Shown piece by piece: positions 50,554-60,913 of a stretch of DNA of 64,000 nt. The position numbers and the translations under genes are program-made. How positions within the stretch are numbered: position 1 is the first letter of the stretch; the number at the start of each line of letters is the position of its first letter. The stretch comes from Mycobacterium sp. 155 (lineage in GTDB: Bacteria; Actinomycetota; Actinomycetes; Mycobacteriales; Mycobacteriaceae), in the NCBI RefSeq assembly GCF_000373905.1, contig NZ_KB892705.1, forward strand, positions 3,732,478-3,796,477, in the 5' to 3' direction. The notes below the pieces were generated by a model. That model saw nothing but the letters and a program-made list of their open reading frames with translations. It made no database searches and had not been told where the DNA came from.

Positions 50554-50638
50554 ATCGGCCTTTCTGCCGGATAGTCGTTCGGCATGCCTGGTAACGCCAG
50601 CCTAGGCTGAGGTGTTCCCGGCGAACGCGTGGGACAGA

Positions 50639-51367
50639 CTACGGGTGTTTGACCATTGTGTCCGCAAGCAACCCGGCGTGGGCGGCATCGCAGTCCGGGG
50701 CCACCACGAGACCCACGACCGAACCGGGGACATCCGAGGGCAGCAGGATCAGCACGCCGCGTCGGCCGCCGGCATCCATGGGCCGGCCACCCAGCACCTT
50801 GATTCCCGGCGGGTAGCCGAGCGCGGACAAGCACTGGGCGCGCCGGTCGGGATCGGTCAGCGGCCCGAGATCAGGGCGGGCGGACAGCAGCCCGAGTAGC
50901 TGCGGCTCGGAGAGGTCGACTGCCGGTTCTTGTCGCGACACCGTGATCTGCTCGAACCTCGCCGTCGCCGCCGGTGTGGGCCGGGCGGGGTGCATCAGTG
51001 CGGCGCTGCCGACCCCGATGACGGCCAGTGCCGCACACCCGCCCGCGATGGCAGCGACCCGGCGCAGCCTGTGCACACCGGGTCTCAGTGAGTGTTCGGG
51101 CGGGGGAGCGGCGCGTAACGCAGAGGTGAGGCGCGCGGTCACCTCGTGGGGTACCGGAGGCGCGGATCGCGCATCGTCGGCCAGATCTGCCAGGTCTCGG
51201 CGCACCCGGTCGAGGGCGGCCAGCATGTCCGCTGCTTCGGGTTCGGTACGCGCGCGGTGACGCAGCCGGGCGGCGGTGGCGTCGTCGAGCAACCCCGCCT
51301 GCAGCTGAGCGAGCAGGTCAGGCGTGATCGGCTCGTCTGACGGCGCTGGGTGCGTGCTGGCGCTCAT
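50639..51367 (-). CDS. Anti-sigma factor of SigM (RsmA-like)
   Basis: The ATG at 51367 gives 242 residues. The cytoplasmic N-terminal part (LLAQLQAGLLDDATAARLRH) would hold the sigma factor. One membrane segment (VAAIAGGCAALAVIGVGSAAL) precedes a periplasmic domain of about 100 residues. It overlaps the 3' end of sigM by 50 bp, which supports coupled synthesis. It matches Rv3912, the known SigM regulator. Confidence 0.85.
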   Translation of the reverse strand: MSASTHPAPSDEPITPDLLAQLQAGLLDDATAARLRHRARTEPEAADMLAALDRVRRDLADLADDARSAPPVPHEVTARLTSALRAAPPPEHSLRPGVHRLRRVAAIAGGCAALAVIGVGSAALMHPARPTPAATARFEQITVSRQEPAVDLSEPQLLGLLSARPDLGPLTDPDRRAQCLSALGYPPGIKVLGGRPMDAGGRRGVLILLPSDVPGSVVGLVVAPDCDAAHAGLLADTMVKHP

Positions 51368-51956
51368 CGGGATCAAAATATCGCAGCGACCGCGCAAGTT
51401 TGGCCCTGCCTCGCGCGCAACGGCTTTTCACGGTGCCCTCTGCGACGCCGAGCAGCCGGGCGGTCTCGGCCACCGAGTAGCCCTGCATATCCACCGCGAC
51501 GATCGCTGCGCGCTGCTCGACGGGCAGGGCCAGCAGTGCGCGTTCCACCATGATCGCGGTGTCGACCCGGTGCGCCGGATCGCCTGCGGGGTCCCGCAGA
51601 TGGCCGAGTTCGGTGTCGTCGGGCGCGACGGCCGGCTGGGACTTGGCCCGCCGGAGCCGGTCCAGGCAGGCGTTGATGACGATGCGGTACAGCCAACTGC
51701 TCACCGCGGAGTCGTATCGGAACGATGCCGCGGTGCGATGCGCGGACAGCAGGGCGTCCTGCACCGCGTCGTCGGCGTCGTCGTCATGGCGGCTGGTGAG
51801 GTACGCCAGCCGGCGCAGCTGCCGATGATGGCGGTGGACCAATTCCTCGAACGCGTAGCGATCCCCGCACACGTGGGCGGCGAGTAACTCGGCATCCGTG
51901 CGTGCTCCGGTACCCGCTGACGCCGACGGATCTCCGGTCCCCCCGAACCTGCTCAC
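51318..51956 (-). CDS. sigM: ECF RNA polymerase sigma factor SigM
   Basis: The 212-residue ECF factor has region 2 with DDAVQDALLSAHRTA and SWLYRIVINACLDRLRR. Region 4 has LPVEQRAAIVAVDMQGYSV and LLGVAEGTVKSRCARGRAKL. It redirects RNA polymerase to envelope and Esx-related genes in mycobacteria, as known for SigM. The overlapping anti-sigma gene is downstream. Confidence 0.92.
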   Translation of the reverse strand: MSRFGGTGDPSASAGTGARTDAELLAAHVCGDRYAFEELVHRHHRQLRRLAYLTSRHDDDADDAVQDALLSAHRTAASFRYDSAVSSWLYRIVINACLDRLRRAKSQPAVAPDDTELGHLRDPAGDPAHRVDTAIMVERALLALPVEQRAAIVAVDMQGYSVAETARLLGVAEGTVKSRCARGRAKLARSLRYFDPDERQHAPSAVRRADHA

Positions 51957-52055
51957 AGCCGAACACTAAGGGGTGCCGGGCAAGGCTCCTGACACTTATT
52001 TGTCGGACCGCCCCTCAGCCGTGCTCAGCGCGGCCGGGAGGTTGTGGATGACCTG

Positions 52056-55000
52056 TCAGGACGCCGCTCGCACGGTGATCTCGGAGATGTCGGTGCGGTT
52101 CTTTCCATCCACGGTGCCCAGCGTCGTGATCCACACCAGCACATTGGATGTCGGTGCTGCCTTGTTCACGGTGATGGTGTTGGACCCGGGCTTGAGTGGG
52201 GTCGGCGGACTCAGCTCGGTGGTGTCCGTCAGTGCCGACGGCGACGAACTCTGTGCGGACCGGATCTGCACAGCTGTACCGGTGCTGTCGAGGTTGACGG
52301 TCACCGAGCCGACCACCGTGGGCTGCGGCAGCTGCAGCAGCAGTCCGACACCGTTCTTGAAGTTCGGGAACGGTGTGGAGTCGGTGTAAGCGTCGGTGGA
52401 CCACGCCGTGCCCGGATCACCGTCGATGGCCTGCCCGGCCTGGCCCGGGTTGTCGGCCTCTCCTTCAGGCGAAAAGACCGTCGCCTTGACGGGTTTCACG
52501 ACGCTGCCCGACGGCGCGGAACCGTTTGTCGCTGTGGTCGAGGCGGAAGGCGCGTTCAGACCCAACTCGTCCTTGTTCAGCCCACCGCCGACGTTGCCGA
52601 AGATGTGGTTGAGGATCGAGGCGAGCACGACGAGTGCGACGATGATGACCGCGCCGCCGGCAACCAAGCCGATCATCAGACCCTTGCGACGACGTGCGGC
52701 AGCTTCCTCGGCGGCACCCGTGGTGGCGTAGGGCCGGGCCGGCTCGGGAGCCGGAGGTTCGTGCGGAGCCTCCATCAGCTCTGTGCGATTGGCAATGGCG
52801 GTGGCCTGCTGCAGCAGGTTGAGCAGCGTGGGTGCGCTGCGGATACCGCCACCCTCCTGGACGGCACGGGCCGCGGCCGCTGAAATCTGGAACGGGATGT
52901 CACGGTCCACCGCGCGTGGTTCGACGGGTTGGCCGGCAGCGTCGCGGGCAGCTGGTTCGAGTCCGCTGCGTACGCCGGACTCGGGTAGCGGCCACCGGTC
53001 GATCAGCAGGGCGTACAACGCCGCACCGATGCCCCGGATGTCGTCGTCGGGCGTGGCCTCGGGCAGGGTGGCCGGGAAGGCCAGCGCCACGTCGCCCTCG
53101 ATGCTGACCCGCACGCGACTGGGATGGTCGATCGACAGCGCCACACCGGCCCGGTGGGCGGCCTCGGCGGCTGCGGCTAACGACTGGATGGCCCGAGCGC
53201 CGCCGATCGGCGACGGCGAGGTGTCGGCCACCTCGGCCAACGAGCCGCCGCGGATCCACTCCGATACGACGAGCCCACCCGACCCGCTCTGGGCGACATC
53301 GAGCACCCGAGCGACACCAGGCACGTCGAGGCGGCTGAGCTTGAGGGTGCGCGAGAGGATCTCTTGCACCTGTTCGCGGGGCATGACGCCGTCGGGGTCG
53401 ACGAATGTCAACGCCACCTGCCGGTCCAGTGCGGTATCGAGTGCCTGCCAGAACTGCAGGTTGGGCGGCCCGCCATGGAACACCAGCAGCCGGTAACGGC
53501 CGTTGGCGATGGTGGCGCCCGGGATCAGCTGGATGTCGTCGTCGGTGGCGGTTTCGGCCACCGGTTCTCGCCGCGGGGCAAACGAGGTCGGTTCGCGGGC
53601 GGAGTCACCGCTGTAGTCGGCCGGAGTGTTGATGACTGCCGTGGCGCCGTTGGACGGGCCTGTCGCCGAACTGTCGGGTTCGACCGTGTCGTGAGCGTCG
53701 GGCACGTCGGGCCGGAAGTTGTCGGCGGTCGGGCGTGGCAGCCTCGTCGTTGCGGTGCCCTCAGGGTGGGGTGCCGGTCCGCCCGCGGATTCGTCGGTCA
53801 ACGGTGGTCCTTTCCGCATCCCCGCTCCGGCAACCGAAGCCGGAGCCCCACCCAAGGTGGCCGCCGGGTTTGGTGACCACCGATGTGGAGAAGAATTCCT
53901 CTGATCAGGGTACGGGACCGGGGCCGGGCGGCGTGGCCGGACCGGCAGGGCAGCTGGCGACGCGGCTACCTCTGCACGCGGCGTCGACACCCGGCGGCCG
54001 AGCCGGCGTCGCACTATCGCCAGCGCCGTCTGAGCTTCCGGCACCCGAGCGACCACCAGCACCCAGATGATGATCGGGACCATGATCAGCCCCAGCCCCA
54101 GCAGCCGCAGCAGCGATCCGCCCGCGCCCAGATGCGAGGTCAGGGATGCCAACCCGAACAGCCGATCGGCGACGTACGCCACCAGACCCGCACCCAGTGA
54201 CGCGGTGATCGTCACCAGGACGGTCCGTACGACAGGCCGGCTGACCAGATGGCCGCCCGGCGGACGCAGACTGGACCGCAGCAGCAGATGGCCGACGCCC
54301 GCGCCCGCAAGGAACCCCAGCCCGTTGGCCAGGCCGAGGTAACCGGCCACCATATCGGGGTTGTCGGTCAGGTGCGGAGCGACCAGCGAGCCGGCGATCT
54401 TCACCGCGGTGATGACGACGATCAGGATGATCGGTGTCCACGGCTGTTCGCGGGCATAGAACACCCGCAGCTGCAGCAGCACCATCGAGTACGGGATGAG
54501 GGTGAACGCCGACAGCGTGATCGCCATGCCGAGGTAACCGGCGTCGGTCTCGCCGAAGTTGCCGTAGGCGAACAACGCGCTGCCAATCGCGGGACCGCCG
54601 ACGGTCATCATCGCGACGATCGGGATCAGCGTCACCATGGTGAGCCGGGTGGCCAGCGACAGGTCGTCGAGAATGGCCGGCACATTGTCGGCGGCTGCGT
54701 TACGGCTCAGCCGCGGCATGACCACCGTCAGCACGGTCACCCCGATCATGCCGAACGGAAGTTGCAGCACTAGCCAGGTGTAGTTGTAGATCGCCGGTCC
54801 GGACGCCGCGGCGGTGCTGGCGATCTGGTTGCCGACGATGAGGCCGATCTGACTGATCAGCACGTAGAGCACCATGGCCGCGGCCATCGCCCCGAACTTC
54901 TTGAGCCGGTCGTCGACACCCCACAGCGGGCGTAAGCTGACGCGCTCGGAGCGGATCGCCACCAGCAGCACGCCGGCCTGGACCACCACACCCAACGTGG

Positions 55001-55658
55001 TGCCGATTCCGAGCACGAGCAATTTGGCGTTGCCCATCTGCACCGGGTCCACCGAGAGCTCGCCGGGAACCAGGACGTAGAGGCCCAACGTGAGGATGGC
55101 CACCACGTTGTTGAGCACCGGGGCCCACGCGGGCGGGCCGAACACGTTGCGGGTGTTGAGGATCGCGCCGAACACCGACGACAAACCGTAGAACAGCACC
55201 TGCGGCAGCAGCAGATAGGCGAACGCCGTCGTGAGTGGATTGTTGACCTGCGGATCGCTGCCGAGCATGACCCGCACCAGCATCGGGGCACATGCCACCG
55301 ACAGCACCGTCGCCACCAGCAGCAGGGTGGTGGCCAGGGTCACCAGGCGGCGCACGAAGGCTGTGCCCCCGTCGGGGTCGTCGCGTTCGGCACGGGCCAG
55401 CACCGGCACGAAGATCGCGGTGAAGGTGGCCTCCAGCACCAGCGCCGCCACCATGTTCGGCAGCTGGTTGGCTACCGAGAAAGAGCTCGACAGTGCCGCG
55501 CCGAGGATCGCCGCCAGCAACACGATGCGGAGGAAGCCGGTGATCCGGGAGATCAGGGTGGCGAATGCCATGCCCCACGATCGGGACACCACGGCGGCGT
55601 CGGACAGCTCGGGACGGCCGCCGGCGGGTGGGCGAGGAGGTGGCGTCGGCACGGTCAT
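52056..55658 (-). CDS. mviN: MurJ/MviN lipid II flippase fused to a pseudokinase
   Basis: The 1200-residue protein begins with a MurJ domain (about 20-560) of some 14 membrane segments, including SRITGFLRIVLLAAILG and VANQLPNMVAALVLEATFTA. After a disordered linker comes a kinase-like domain (about 710-970, starting near IANGRYRLLVFHGG) without the usual HRD and DFG motifs. One membrane segment (about 1000) and an extracellular C-terminal domain end the protein. Mycobacterial MviN has this architecture: PknB phosphorylates the pseudokinase, FhaA binds it, and lipid II export is tuned. The start overlaps the upstream gene (ATGA). Confidence 0.95.
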   Translation of the reverse strand: MTVPTPPPRPPAGGRPELSDAAVVSRSWGMAFATLISRITGFLRIVLLAAILGAALSSSFSVANQLPNMVAALVLEATFTAIFVPVLARAERDDPDGGTAFVRRLVTLATTLLLVATVLSVACAPMLVRVMLGSDPQVNNPLTTAFAYLLLPQVLFYGLSSVFGAILNTRNVFGPPAWAPVLNNVVAILTLGLYVLVPGELSVDPVQMGNAKLLVLGIGTTLGVVVQAGVLLVAIRSERVSLRPLWGVDDRLKKFGAMAAAMVLYVLISQIGLIVGNQIASTAAASGPAIYNYTWLVLQLPFGMIGVTVLTVVMPRLSRNAAADNVPAILDDLSLATRLTMVTLIPIVAMMTVGGPAIGSALFAYGNFGETDAGYLGMAITLSAFTLIPYSMVLLQLRVFYAREQPWTPIILIVVITAVKIAGSLVAPHLTDNPDMVAGYLGLANGLGFLAGAGVGHLLLRSSLRPPGGHLVSRPVVRTVLVTITASLGAGLVAYVADRLFGLASLTSHLGAGGSLLRLLGLGLIMVPIIIWVLVVARVPEAQTALAIVRRRLGRRVSTPRAEVAASPAALPVRPRRPAPVPYPDQRNSSPHRWSPNPAATLGGAPASVAGAGMRKGPPLTDESAGGPAPHPEGTATTRLPRPTADNFRPDVPDAHDTVEPDSSATGPSNGATAVINTPADYSGDSAREPTSFAPRREPVAETATDDDIQLIPGATIANGRYRLLVFHGGPPNLQFWQALDTALDRQVALTFVDPDGVMPREQVQEILSRTLKLSRLDVPGVARVLDVAQSGSGGLVVSEWIRGGSLAEVADTSPSPIGGARAIQSLAAAAEAAHRAGVALSIDHPSRVRVSIEGDVALAFPATLPEATPDDDIRGIGAALYALLIDRWPLPESGVRSGLEPAARDAAGQPVEPRAVDRDIPFQISAAAARAVQEGGGIRSAPTLLNLLQQATAIANRTELMEAPHEPPAPEPARPYATTGAAEEAAARRRKGLMIGLVAGGAVIIVALVVLASILNHIFGNVGGGLNKDELGLNAPSASTTATNGSAPSGSVVKPVKATVFSPEGEADNPGQAGQAIDGDPGTAWSTDAYTDSTPFPNFKNGVGLLLQLPQPTVVGSVTVNLDSTGTAVQIRSAQSSSPSALTDTTELSPPTPLKPGSNTITVNKAAPTSNVLVWITTLGTVDGKNRTDISEITVRAAS

Positions 55659-58072
55659 CGATGCTGTCCCTGGGTCGGAGGCTCATCTGGATTGAACGCC
55701 CGCGCGACGTCGATCGGGTCGGGGCGGTCCAGATCGGCCCGGTCGGGTTGGCCGCGGAACCGGTGCCACAGGCGTCGCCCGGCCAGCAGCACCAGGACCG
55801 CGCCCGCCGACAGGGTGATGAAGAACAGCACCTTGCCGTAGGCGTTGGAGTGGACCGAAAGGCGTACCGGTTCGCCCAGCGGCAGACCCGCCACGGTCTG
55901 TAGAGCGACGTCGACGGCGACCCGCTGAGTGAAGTGGACCTCGATCGGCACGCGCAACGGCAGATAGCCGGGCGGCAGCTCGATCACTCCCATGTCGGTC
56001 ACGGTCATCCCGGGCGGGGCGTTGATCTGCAGGCGGACCCGGATCGGCACAGGAAGGTCGTTGCGCAGCGCGAGCGGCAGCGGGCTGCGTTCGGTGGCCA
56101 GCGTGTACGAGCCGCCGGGGTTCACCACCGTCACGGCCTTGAACATGTCGTTGACGCTGTGCGTGACGATGTCCAGGCGCTGGCGGGCTAACCCGTCGCG
56201 GGCATCGGGTGGCACCGACTGACTCAGCGCCCGCAGCATGTCCTCCCGCAGGGGCGCCGTGTACTGCGTACCGGTCAGGCCGGTGCGCTCGTCGGTGGTC
56301 AGCGCCACGGTCAGGCCCCACAGCCTGCCGGTCACCCCCGCGATCCCGGAGATGATCGCATCGTCGATGCGGCTGCGCGGATTGCCCAGCGTGTCGGCCG
56401 GCCGTGGTTGCACGGGTTCGGCGGGTACCGCGGCGGATTCGGCGATCACCGCGGTCAGCGGGCGGGGCACCGCCAGCCCGGCGTGAATGGTGGTCGCCAC
56501 CGAAGTCAGGATCGCCTCTGCATCGTCGGGACGCAGGGACCAGACCAGCGGCGGCATGAGGATCTGGGTGCGCGGCTCGATGCTGTGGGTCAGTCCCTGC
56601 CACAGCAGCGCGCCCACGGCATCCTGGCGCCGCGCGGTCGCCGAGTCGTGCCGTACCGGGATGTCCATCGTCGGATCGAGATACGAGGGTGCCACCGGGT
56701 CGGTACCTGCACCGGCCAGTGCGGCGCCGACTGCGGGATCGAATGCCGCGGACACCAGGTCTGGGCTGTATCGCAACGGCCTGACGTCGGCGGTCTCAGG
56801 AGCACCGGTTGCCGAGTCCTGAGCGGTGGTGTGCGCAGCCGCGATCGCCACGGTCGGGCCCTGGGCGCTGAGCAGGTCCACGGCGGATCCGGTGAGCGGT
56901 CCGTCCCCGACGATGCTTGCTCCGCGGGTCGAGGCGACGCCGAGGATCTGGTCGACGATGTCGCCAGCGCCGTTGGTGGCGATGGCGCTGAGGCCTGCGT
57001 CGTTGACGCGGTTGAGCGCCTCCAGGTCAGCGTGCGCGTACGTCGTCGGCGCCACGCACATGTGCTGGGCCAGCCCGCGTAACCGGTTCAGCCAGGCGAC
57101 GGCGGCGTCGCGTCCGGTGCCGGGCCGGGTCGGGGTGCCCGGTCCCGCGTCGGGGGCCTCGTCGACGACGTAGCCACCGGTCATCGCGTTGACGGTGACC
57201 AGCAGATCCGGATCGACGGCCAGGCACAGTGCGGCACGGACCTGACCGCCCGGATCGACCGTCGGCCCGGTGGCGAAATCCACCGCGGACAGCAGCGTGT
57301 CGAGCCGGCCACCGGGGGCCAGGGACGTGGCGAGATCGTCATCGATCAGCCGCACCGGTGTGGTGCCGCCGGGGGCTCCCGCAGCCAGCCGCGGGCGGTC
57401 GGCCAGCGGCCACAGCATCGTCAGGCCGACAGGCCGCGAAGTGTCCGGAGCCACCACCGCGCTCAGCGCCCCGCCGTCGGCAGGCCCACCTGGTTGCTCG
57501 GACGGCACTCCGAGTACCGGCAGCAGGAACCGGGCGTCGTCGAGTCGGGCGGGCTCACCGTAGTCCGGCGTGCCGTTGACGTTGACCAGCACCGGATATA
57601 CCCCGGGTTGGTCGATCTGCAGGGATGGCCGGTCGGCAGCCCGTAGCGGGTAGGACAGACTGAACGGAACCGTTTGGCCGCGGGCCATTTCCGTGGAGAC
57701 GTCGATGAAATCGGCGACGGGCGAGAATTTGTCGAGGCCTCCGCTGAGGTCGGTACGCAGTTCGGTGGACGAGGCCACGGCCCGGGCATGCTCCAACCGG
57801 ATCACCACGTCGCGTACCGGCCGGTCACCCACGTTGGTCACCACGCCGGACACCGTGACCACAGGCTCGCTGGTGGTGGTGACCAGGTCGGGGGATACGT
57901 GATCGATACGCAGCTGCAGGAACGGCAGTTGCCCGGGCTCACCGGCCGCCGCGCGTGGCAGCACAGCAGGTACGGCCATGAGCAACAGCACGGCTACGAC
58001 CATGAGGATGCGCGCCGCCGTCGACATCCAACGGGGCATCGCCGGGTCCGCGGTCACGGCCCTTGTCCGCAT
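55655..58072 (-). CDS. Secreted/membrane-anchored Rv3909-like protein (DUF6049-type)
   Basis: The ATG at 58072 gives 805 residues (Rv3909 has 802) and overlaps mutT4 by 19 bp; the frame is open to 58528 but that part is antisense-like to nothing and lies inside mutT4, so it is not used. An N-terminal signal segment ([20 protein letters not shown]) leads a large extracytoplasmic part with Ig-like patches. A membrane segment ([18 protein letters not shown]) and a short cytoplasmic end follow. Conserved position upstream of murJ suggests work in the same envelope process; the mechanism is unknown. Confidence 0.85.
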   Translation of the reverse strand: MRTRAVTADPAMPRWMSTAARILMVVAVLLLMAVPAVLPRAAAGEPGQLPFLQLRIDHVSPDLVTTTSEPVVTVSGVVTNVGDRPVRDVVIRLEHARAVASSTELRTDLSGGLDKFSPVADFIDVSTEMARGQTVPFSLSYPLRAADRPSLQIDQPGVYPVLVNVNGTPDYGEPARLDDARFLLPVLGVPSEQPGGPADGGALSAVVAPDTSRPVGLTMLWPLADRPRLAAGAPGGTTPVRLIDDDLATSLAPGGRLDTLLSAVDFATGPTVDPGGQVRAALCLAVDPDLLVTVNAMTGGYVVDEAPDAGPGTPTRPGTGRDAAVAWLNRLRGLAQHMCVAPTTYAHADLEALNRVNDAGLSAIATNGAGDIVDQILGVASTRGASIVGDGPLTGSAVDLLSAQGPTVAIAAAHTTAQDSATGAPETADVRPLRYSPDLVSAAFDPAVGAALAGAGTDPVAPSYLDPTMDIPVRHDSATARRQDAVGALLWQGLTHSIEPRTQILMPPLVWSLRPDDAEAILTSVATTIHAGLAVPRPLTAVIAESAAVPAEPVQPRPADTLGNPRSRIDDAIISGIAGVTGRLWGLTVALTTDERTGLTGTQYTAPLREDMLRALSQSVPPDARDGLARQRLDIVTHSVNDMFKAVTVVNPGGSYTLATERSPLPLALRNDLPVPIRVRLQINAPPGMTVTDMGVIELPPGYLPLRVPIEVHFTQRVAVDVALQTVAGLPLGEPVRLSVHSNAYGKVLFFITLSAGAVLVLLAGRRLWHRFRGQPDRADLDRPDPIDVARAFNPDEPPTQGQHR

Positions 58073-58854
58073 CCGTTCGTGCGCCGGGGAGGCTGGGGCT
58101 GACCGGAATCGTCGCGGCGGTGATCGCGGGTGTGCGAATGGGTTTGGGCCCGCCGCCGCGGCGCACTGTGGGGCAGCGGCGGCAGAGCGCCGGGCCCGTC
58201 GGTCTGCAGCTTGTCGATCAGCTCGCCGGCCACTTCGGCCAGCTTGCGTTCGTCGGCGTAGGCCAGCCGGGAGGGCAGCTCGTCCAGCGGCACCCAGGCG
58301 ACCTCCGTGACTTCGACGTCGTCGTCGGAGAGCTCGCCGTCCCGGAACCGCATCAGATAGTGGTGCACGGTCTTGTGCACCCGGCGGCCCTCGGTCACGA
58401 ACCAATAGTCGATGCTGCCCAGCGCGGCCAGCACCGTGCCCTGGATTCCGGTCTCCTCGGCGACCTCCCGGATGGCGGTCTGCTCGGCCGTCTCGCCCAG
58501 TTCGATGTGCCCCTTGGGAAGTGACCACAGCATCCGGCCCCGGCGGTCGACGCGGCCGATCAAAGCCGCGACCTGAGTGTCTTTCGGGCCGTCGATACCG
58601 TCGATCACCAGACCGCCGGCCGAGGTCTCGTGCACGGTCCGCAACCGCTCGGGCGGACGCCGCGGACGCGGTTTGCGTTGGTTGGACTGGTCCCGCGGGG
58701 TGGGGTGCTTGTCAACGCTGCTCGCGGACTCCGCGGGATGTTCGCTGGACTGGTCGGTACTCGCGTCGGGCGGTCCGGCAGCCCGCTGGGCACGGCGTTG
58801 GCCGCGGCGGCGACTGCGGCGCCGTCGTGGTTTGGCCTGTTCGCCGTCCGACAC
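58054..58854 (-). CDS. mutT4: NUDIX hydrolase MutT4
   Basis: The GTG at 58854 ([13 protein letters not shown]) gives 266 residues. A long basic disordered N-terminus precedes the NUDIX domain with the box [22 protein letters not shown] (given here by its key pattern G-x5-E-x7-REV-x-EE-x-G). It hydrolyses nucleoside-diphosphate-linked substrates. It is divergent from pcnA, with 84 bp between the starts. Confidence 0.9.
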   Translation of the reverse strand: MSDGEQAKPRRRRSRRRGQRRAQRAAGPPDASTDQSSEHPAESASSVDKHPTPRDQSNQRKPRPRRPPERLRTVHETSAGGLVIDGIDGPKDTQVAALIGRVDRRGRMLWSLPKGHIELGETAEQTAIREVAEETGIQGTVLAALGSIDYWFVTEGRRVHKTVHHYLMRFRDGELSDDDVEVTEVAWVPLDELPSRLAYADERKLAEVAGELIDKLQTDGPGALPPLPHSAPRRRAQTHSHTRDHRRDDSGQPQPPRRTNGCGQGP

Positions 58855-58938
58855 CCAAGCGATAGTAGCTGCCACAGAGTGGCGGTCCTGCCACACTCGC
58901 CGGTAGCGGGCCCACAGGGCGCACTAGGCTCTCCGAAC

Positions 58939-60381
58939 GTGTCCGATGCTTCAGCCGATGACGCCGAACTGCTGGCCCGCGCACTCGTCGCGCTGAACCG
59001 GCACGGTGAACTGCTGCGCGGGCTGGGCCAGCTGTTCGCTGCCGAGGGCCACGAGCTCTACCTCGTGGGCGGCAGCGTGCGCGACGCGTTGCTGGGCCGG
59101 CTGGGCGCCGATCTGGACTTCACCACCGACGCCCGGCCGGAGGCGGTGCAGAAGCTGCTGCGCGGCTGGGCTGACGGACTGTGGGATACCGGAATCGAAT
59201 TCGGCACCATCGGTGCGGCCCGGGCCGGTCAGCGGGTGGAGATCACGACGTTCCGCGCCGACAGCTATGACCAGGTGACCCGTAACCCCACGGTCGAGTT
59301 CGGCGACACACTCGATGACGATCTGGTGCGCCGCGACTTCACCGTCAACGCCATGGCTGTGCGCATCACGCCTGAAGGTCCCGGTGAGTTCTGCGATCCG
59401 CTGGGTGGTTTGGCGGCGCTGCAAGCCAAGGTGCTCGACACCCCGTCGACCCCGCAGGTGTCCTTCGGCGACGATCCGCTGCGGATGCTGCGGGCCGCCC
59501 GGTTCGTCTCACAACTCGGGTTCACGATCGCGCCGCGGGTACTTGAGGCGCTTTTGGAGATGGCGCCCCAACTCGGCCGGATCACGGTCGAGCGGGTGGC
59601 CGCAGAGTTGGACAAGCTGCTGCTGGGCATGGACCCTGTCGCGGGCGTCGATTTGATGGTGCAGACCGGGCTCGGCGCTGTGGTGCTGCCGGAGGTCGGC
59701 GACATGCGGATGGCCATCGACGAACACCACCAGCACAAGGACGTGTACTGGCATTCGCTGACCGTGCTGCGCCAGGCCGTGGATCTAGAGGGTCCTGGAG
59801 GTCCTGATCTAGTGCTGCGCTGGGCGGCCCTGCTGCATGACATCGGTAAGCCCGCGACGCGCAAGCACGAGTCCGACGGCGGCGTCAGCTTTCACCACCA
59901 CGAGGTGGTGGGGGCCAAGATGGTCCGCAAGCGCATGCGTGCGCTGAAGTACTCCAAGCAGATGGTCGACGACGTGTCCCAGCTGGTCTACCTGCACCTT
60001 CGGTTCCACGGGTACGGCGAGGGCAAGTGGACCGATTCGGCCGTACGCCGTTACGTCACCGACGCCGGGCCGCTGCTGGAGCGGTTGCACAAGCTGGTGC
60101 GTGCCGACTGCACCACTCGCAACAAGCGTCGGGCCACGCGGCTGCAGGCCAGCTACGACGACCTGGAGACGCGGATCGCCGAACTGGCCGCCAAGGAGGA
60201 CCTGCAGCGGGTGCGGCCGGATCTCGACGGCAACGAGATCATGACGATCCTCGGTATCCCGGCCGGGCCCCAGGTGGGCGAGGCGTGGCGCTACCTCAAG
60301 GAGCTGCGCCTGGAGCGCGGCCCGCTGGAGCACGACGAGGCCATCGCCGCTCTGCAGGAATGGTGGAACGCCCAGGCGTAA
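58939..60381 (+). CDS. pcnA: CCA tRNA nucleotidyltransferase / poly(A) polymerase family
   Basis: The GTG at 58939 (MSDASADDAELLARAL) gives 480 residues, the length of M. tuberculosis PcnA. The nucleotidyltransferase core has LVGGSVRDALLGRLGADLDF with the metal-binding Asp pair, then DDLVRRDFTVNAMAV. A C-terminal HD domain shows WAALLHDIGKPATR. It adds or repairs the CCA end; the tRNAs in this window lack an encoded CCA and would need it. Confidence 0.94.
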   Translation: MSDASADDAELLARALVALNRHGELLRGLGQLFAAEGHELYLVGGSVRDALLGRLGADLDFTTDARPEAVQKLLRGWADGLWDTGIEFGTIGAARAGQRVEITTFRADSYDQVTRNPTVEFGDTLDDDLVRRDFTVNAMAVRITPEGPGEFCDPLGGLAALQAKVLDTPSTPQVSFGDDPLRMLRAARFVSQLGFTIAPRVLEALLEMAPQLGRITVERVAAELDKLLLGMDPVAGVDLMVQTGLGAVVLPEVGDMRMAIDEHHQHKDVYWHSLTVLRQAVDLEGPGGPDLVLRWAALLHDIGKPATRKHESDGGVSFHHHEVVGAKMVRKRMRALKYSKQMVDDVSQLVYLHLRFHGYGEGKWTDSAVRRYVTDAGPLLERLHKLVRADCTTRNKRRATRLQASYDDLETRIAELAAKEDLQRVRPDLDGNEIMTILGIPAGPQVGEAWRYLKELRLERGPLEHDEAIAALQEWWNAQA

Positions 60382-60399
60382 CCGTGCGTCTGATCAGTC

Positions 60400-60912
60400 A
60401 TGGACTACTGCCTTGGCGATACCGACGGTTCGGCGACCATGTGGAGTGCAGTGCCCGACGTCGACCTCGACGCGGACGGCACACCGGACGGCGTGGGCCT
60501 GGATTTCGACGGTGACGGGCGACTCGACGATGTGATGGCCGACCTGGACGGCGACGGCATCGCCGAGCATGCGGTGCTCGACGTCGACGACGACGGCCGG
60601 GCCGAGAGCTATTTCACCGACGACGGTTCGGGCACCTGGGCACTGCGAGTGGATCGCGGCGGGCAGGTGCGGTGGTTCGGGCTGGACGGTGTGGAAGTCG
60701 CCCAACCCGGTGGACCGCTGGTCGACTTTTCCGGCGACGGTTCGGCTGACGATCAGCTACTCGACGTCGATGGTGACGGGCTGGCCGACCGTGTGCTGGC
60801 GGGCGACCGGGCTTATGTCGACACCGACGGTGACGGCCGGTGGGACCTCATATTGACCGACTCCGACGGCGATGGGCTCGCCGATTCGGCCGGCACGACG
60901 GCTGGCCATTGA
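60400..60912 (+). CDS. Acidic protein with repeated D-x-D-x-D-G calcium-loop motifs
   Basis: The 170-residue protein is very rich in Asp and Gly. Repeated loops such as DLDADGTPDG, DFDGDGRLDD, DLDGDGIAEH, DVDGDGLADR, DTDGDGRWD and DSDGDGLADS resemble dockerin or thrombospondin type-3 calcium-binding loops. There is no signal peptide. The start ATG 60400 is 19 bp after the pcnA stop, so cotranscription is likely. A similar-sized gene sits beside pcnA in M. tuberculosis (Rv3906c), though I have not compared the sequences. A calcium-binding role is inferred only from the motif. Confidence 0.8.
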   Translation: MDYCLGDTDGSATMWSAVPDVDLDADGTPDGVGLDFDGDGRLDDVMADLDGDGIAEHAVLDVDDDGRAESYFTDDGSGTWALRVDRGGQVRWFGLDGVEVAQPGGPLVDFSGDGSADDQLLDVDGDGLADRVLAGDRAYVDTDGDGRWDLILTDSDGDGLADSAGTTAGH

Positions 60913-60913
60913 T

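Noticed and set aside
58073..58528. N-terminal extension of the Rv3909-like gene to 58528
   Set aside because: The extra residues are low-complexity Arg/Ala/Gly from another frame of mutT4; the ATG at 58072 fits the family length.
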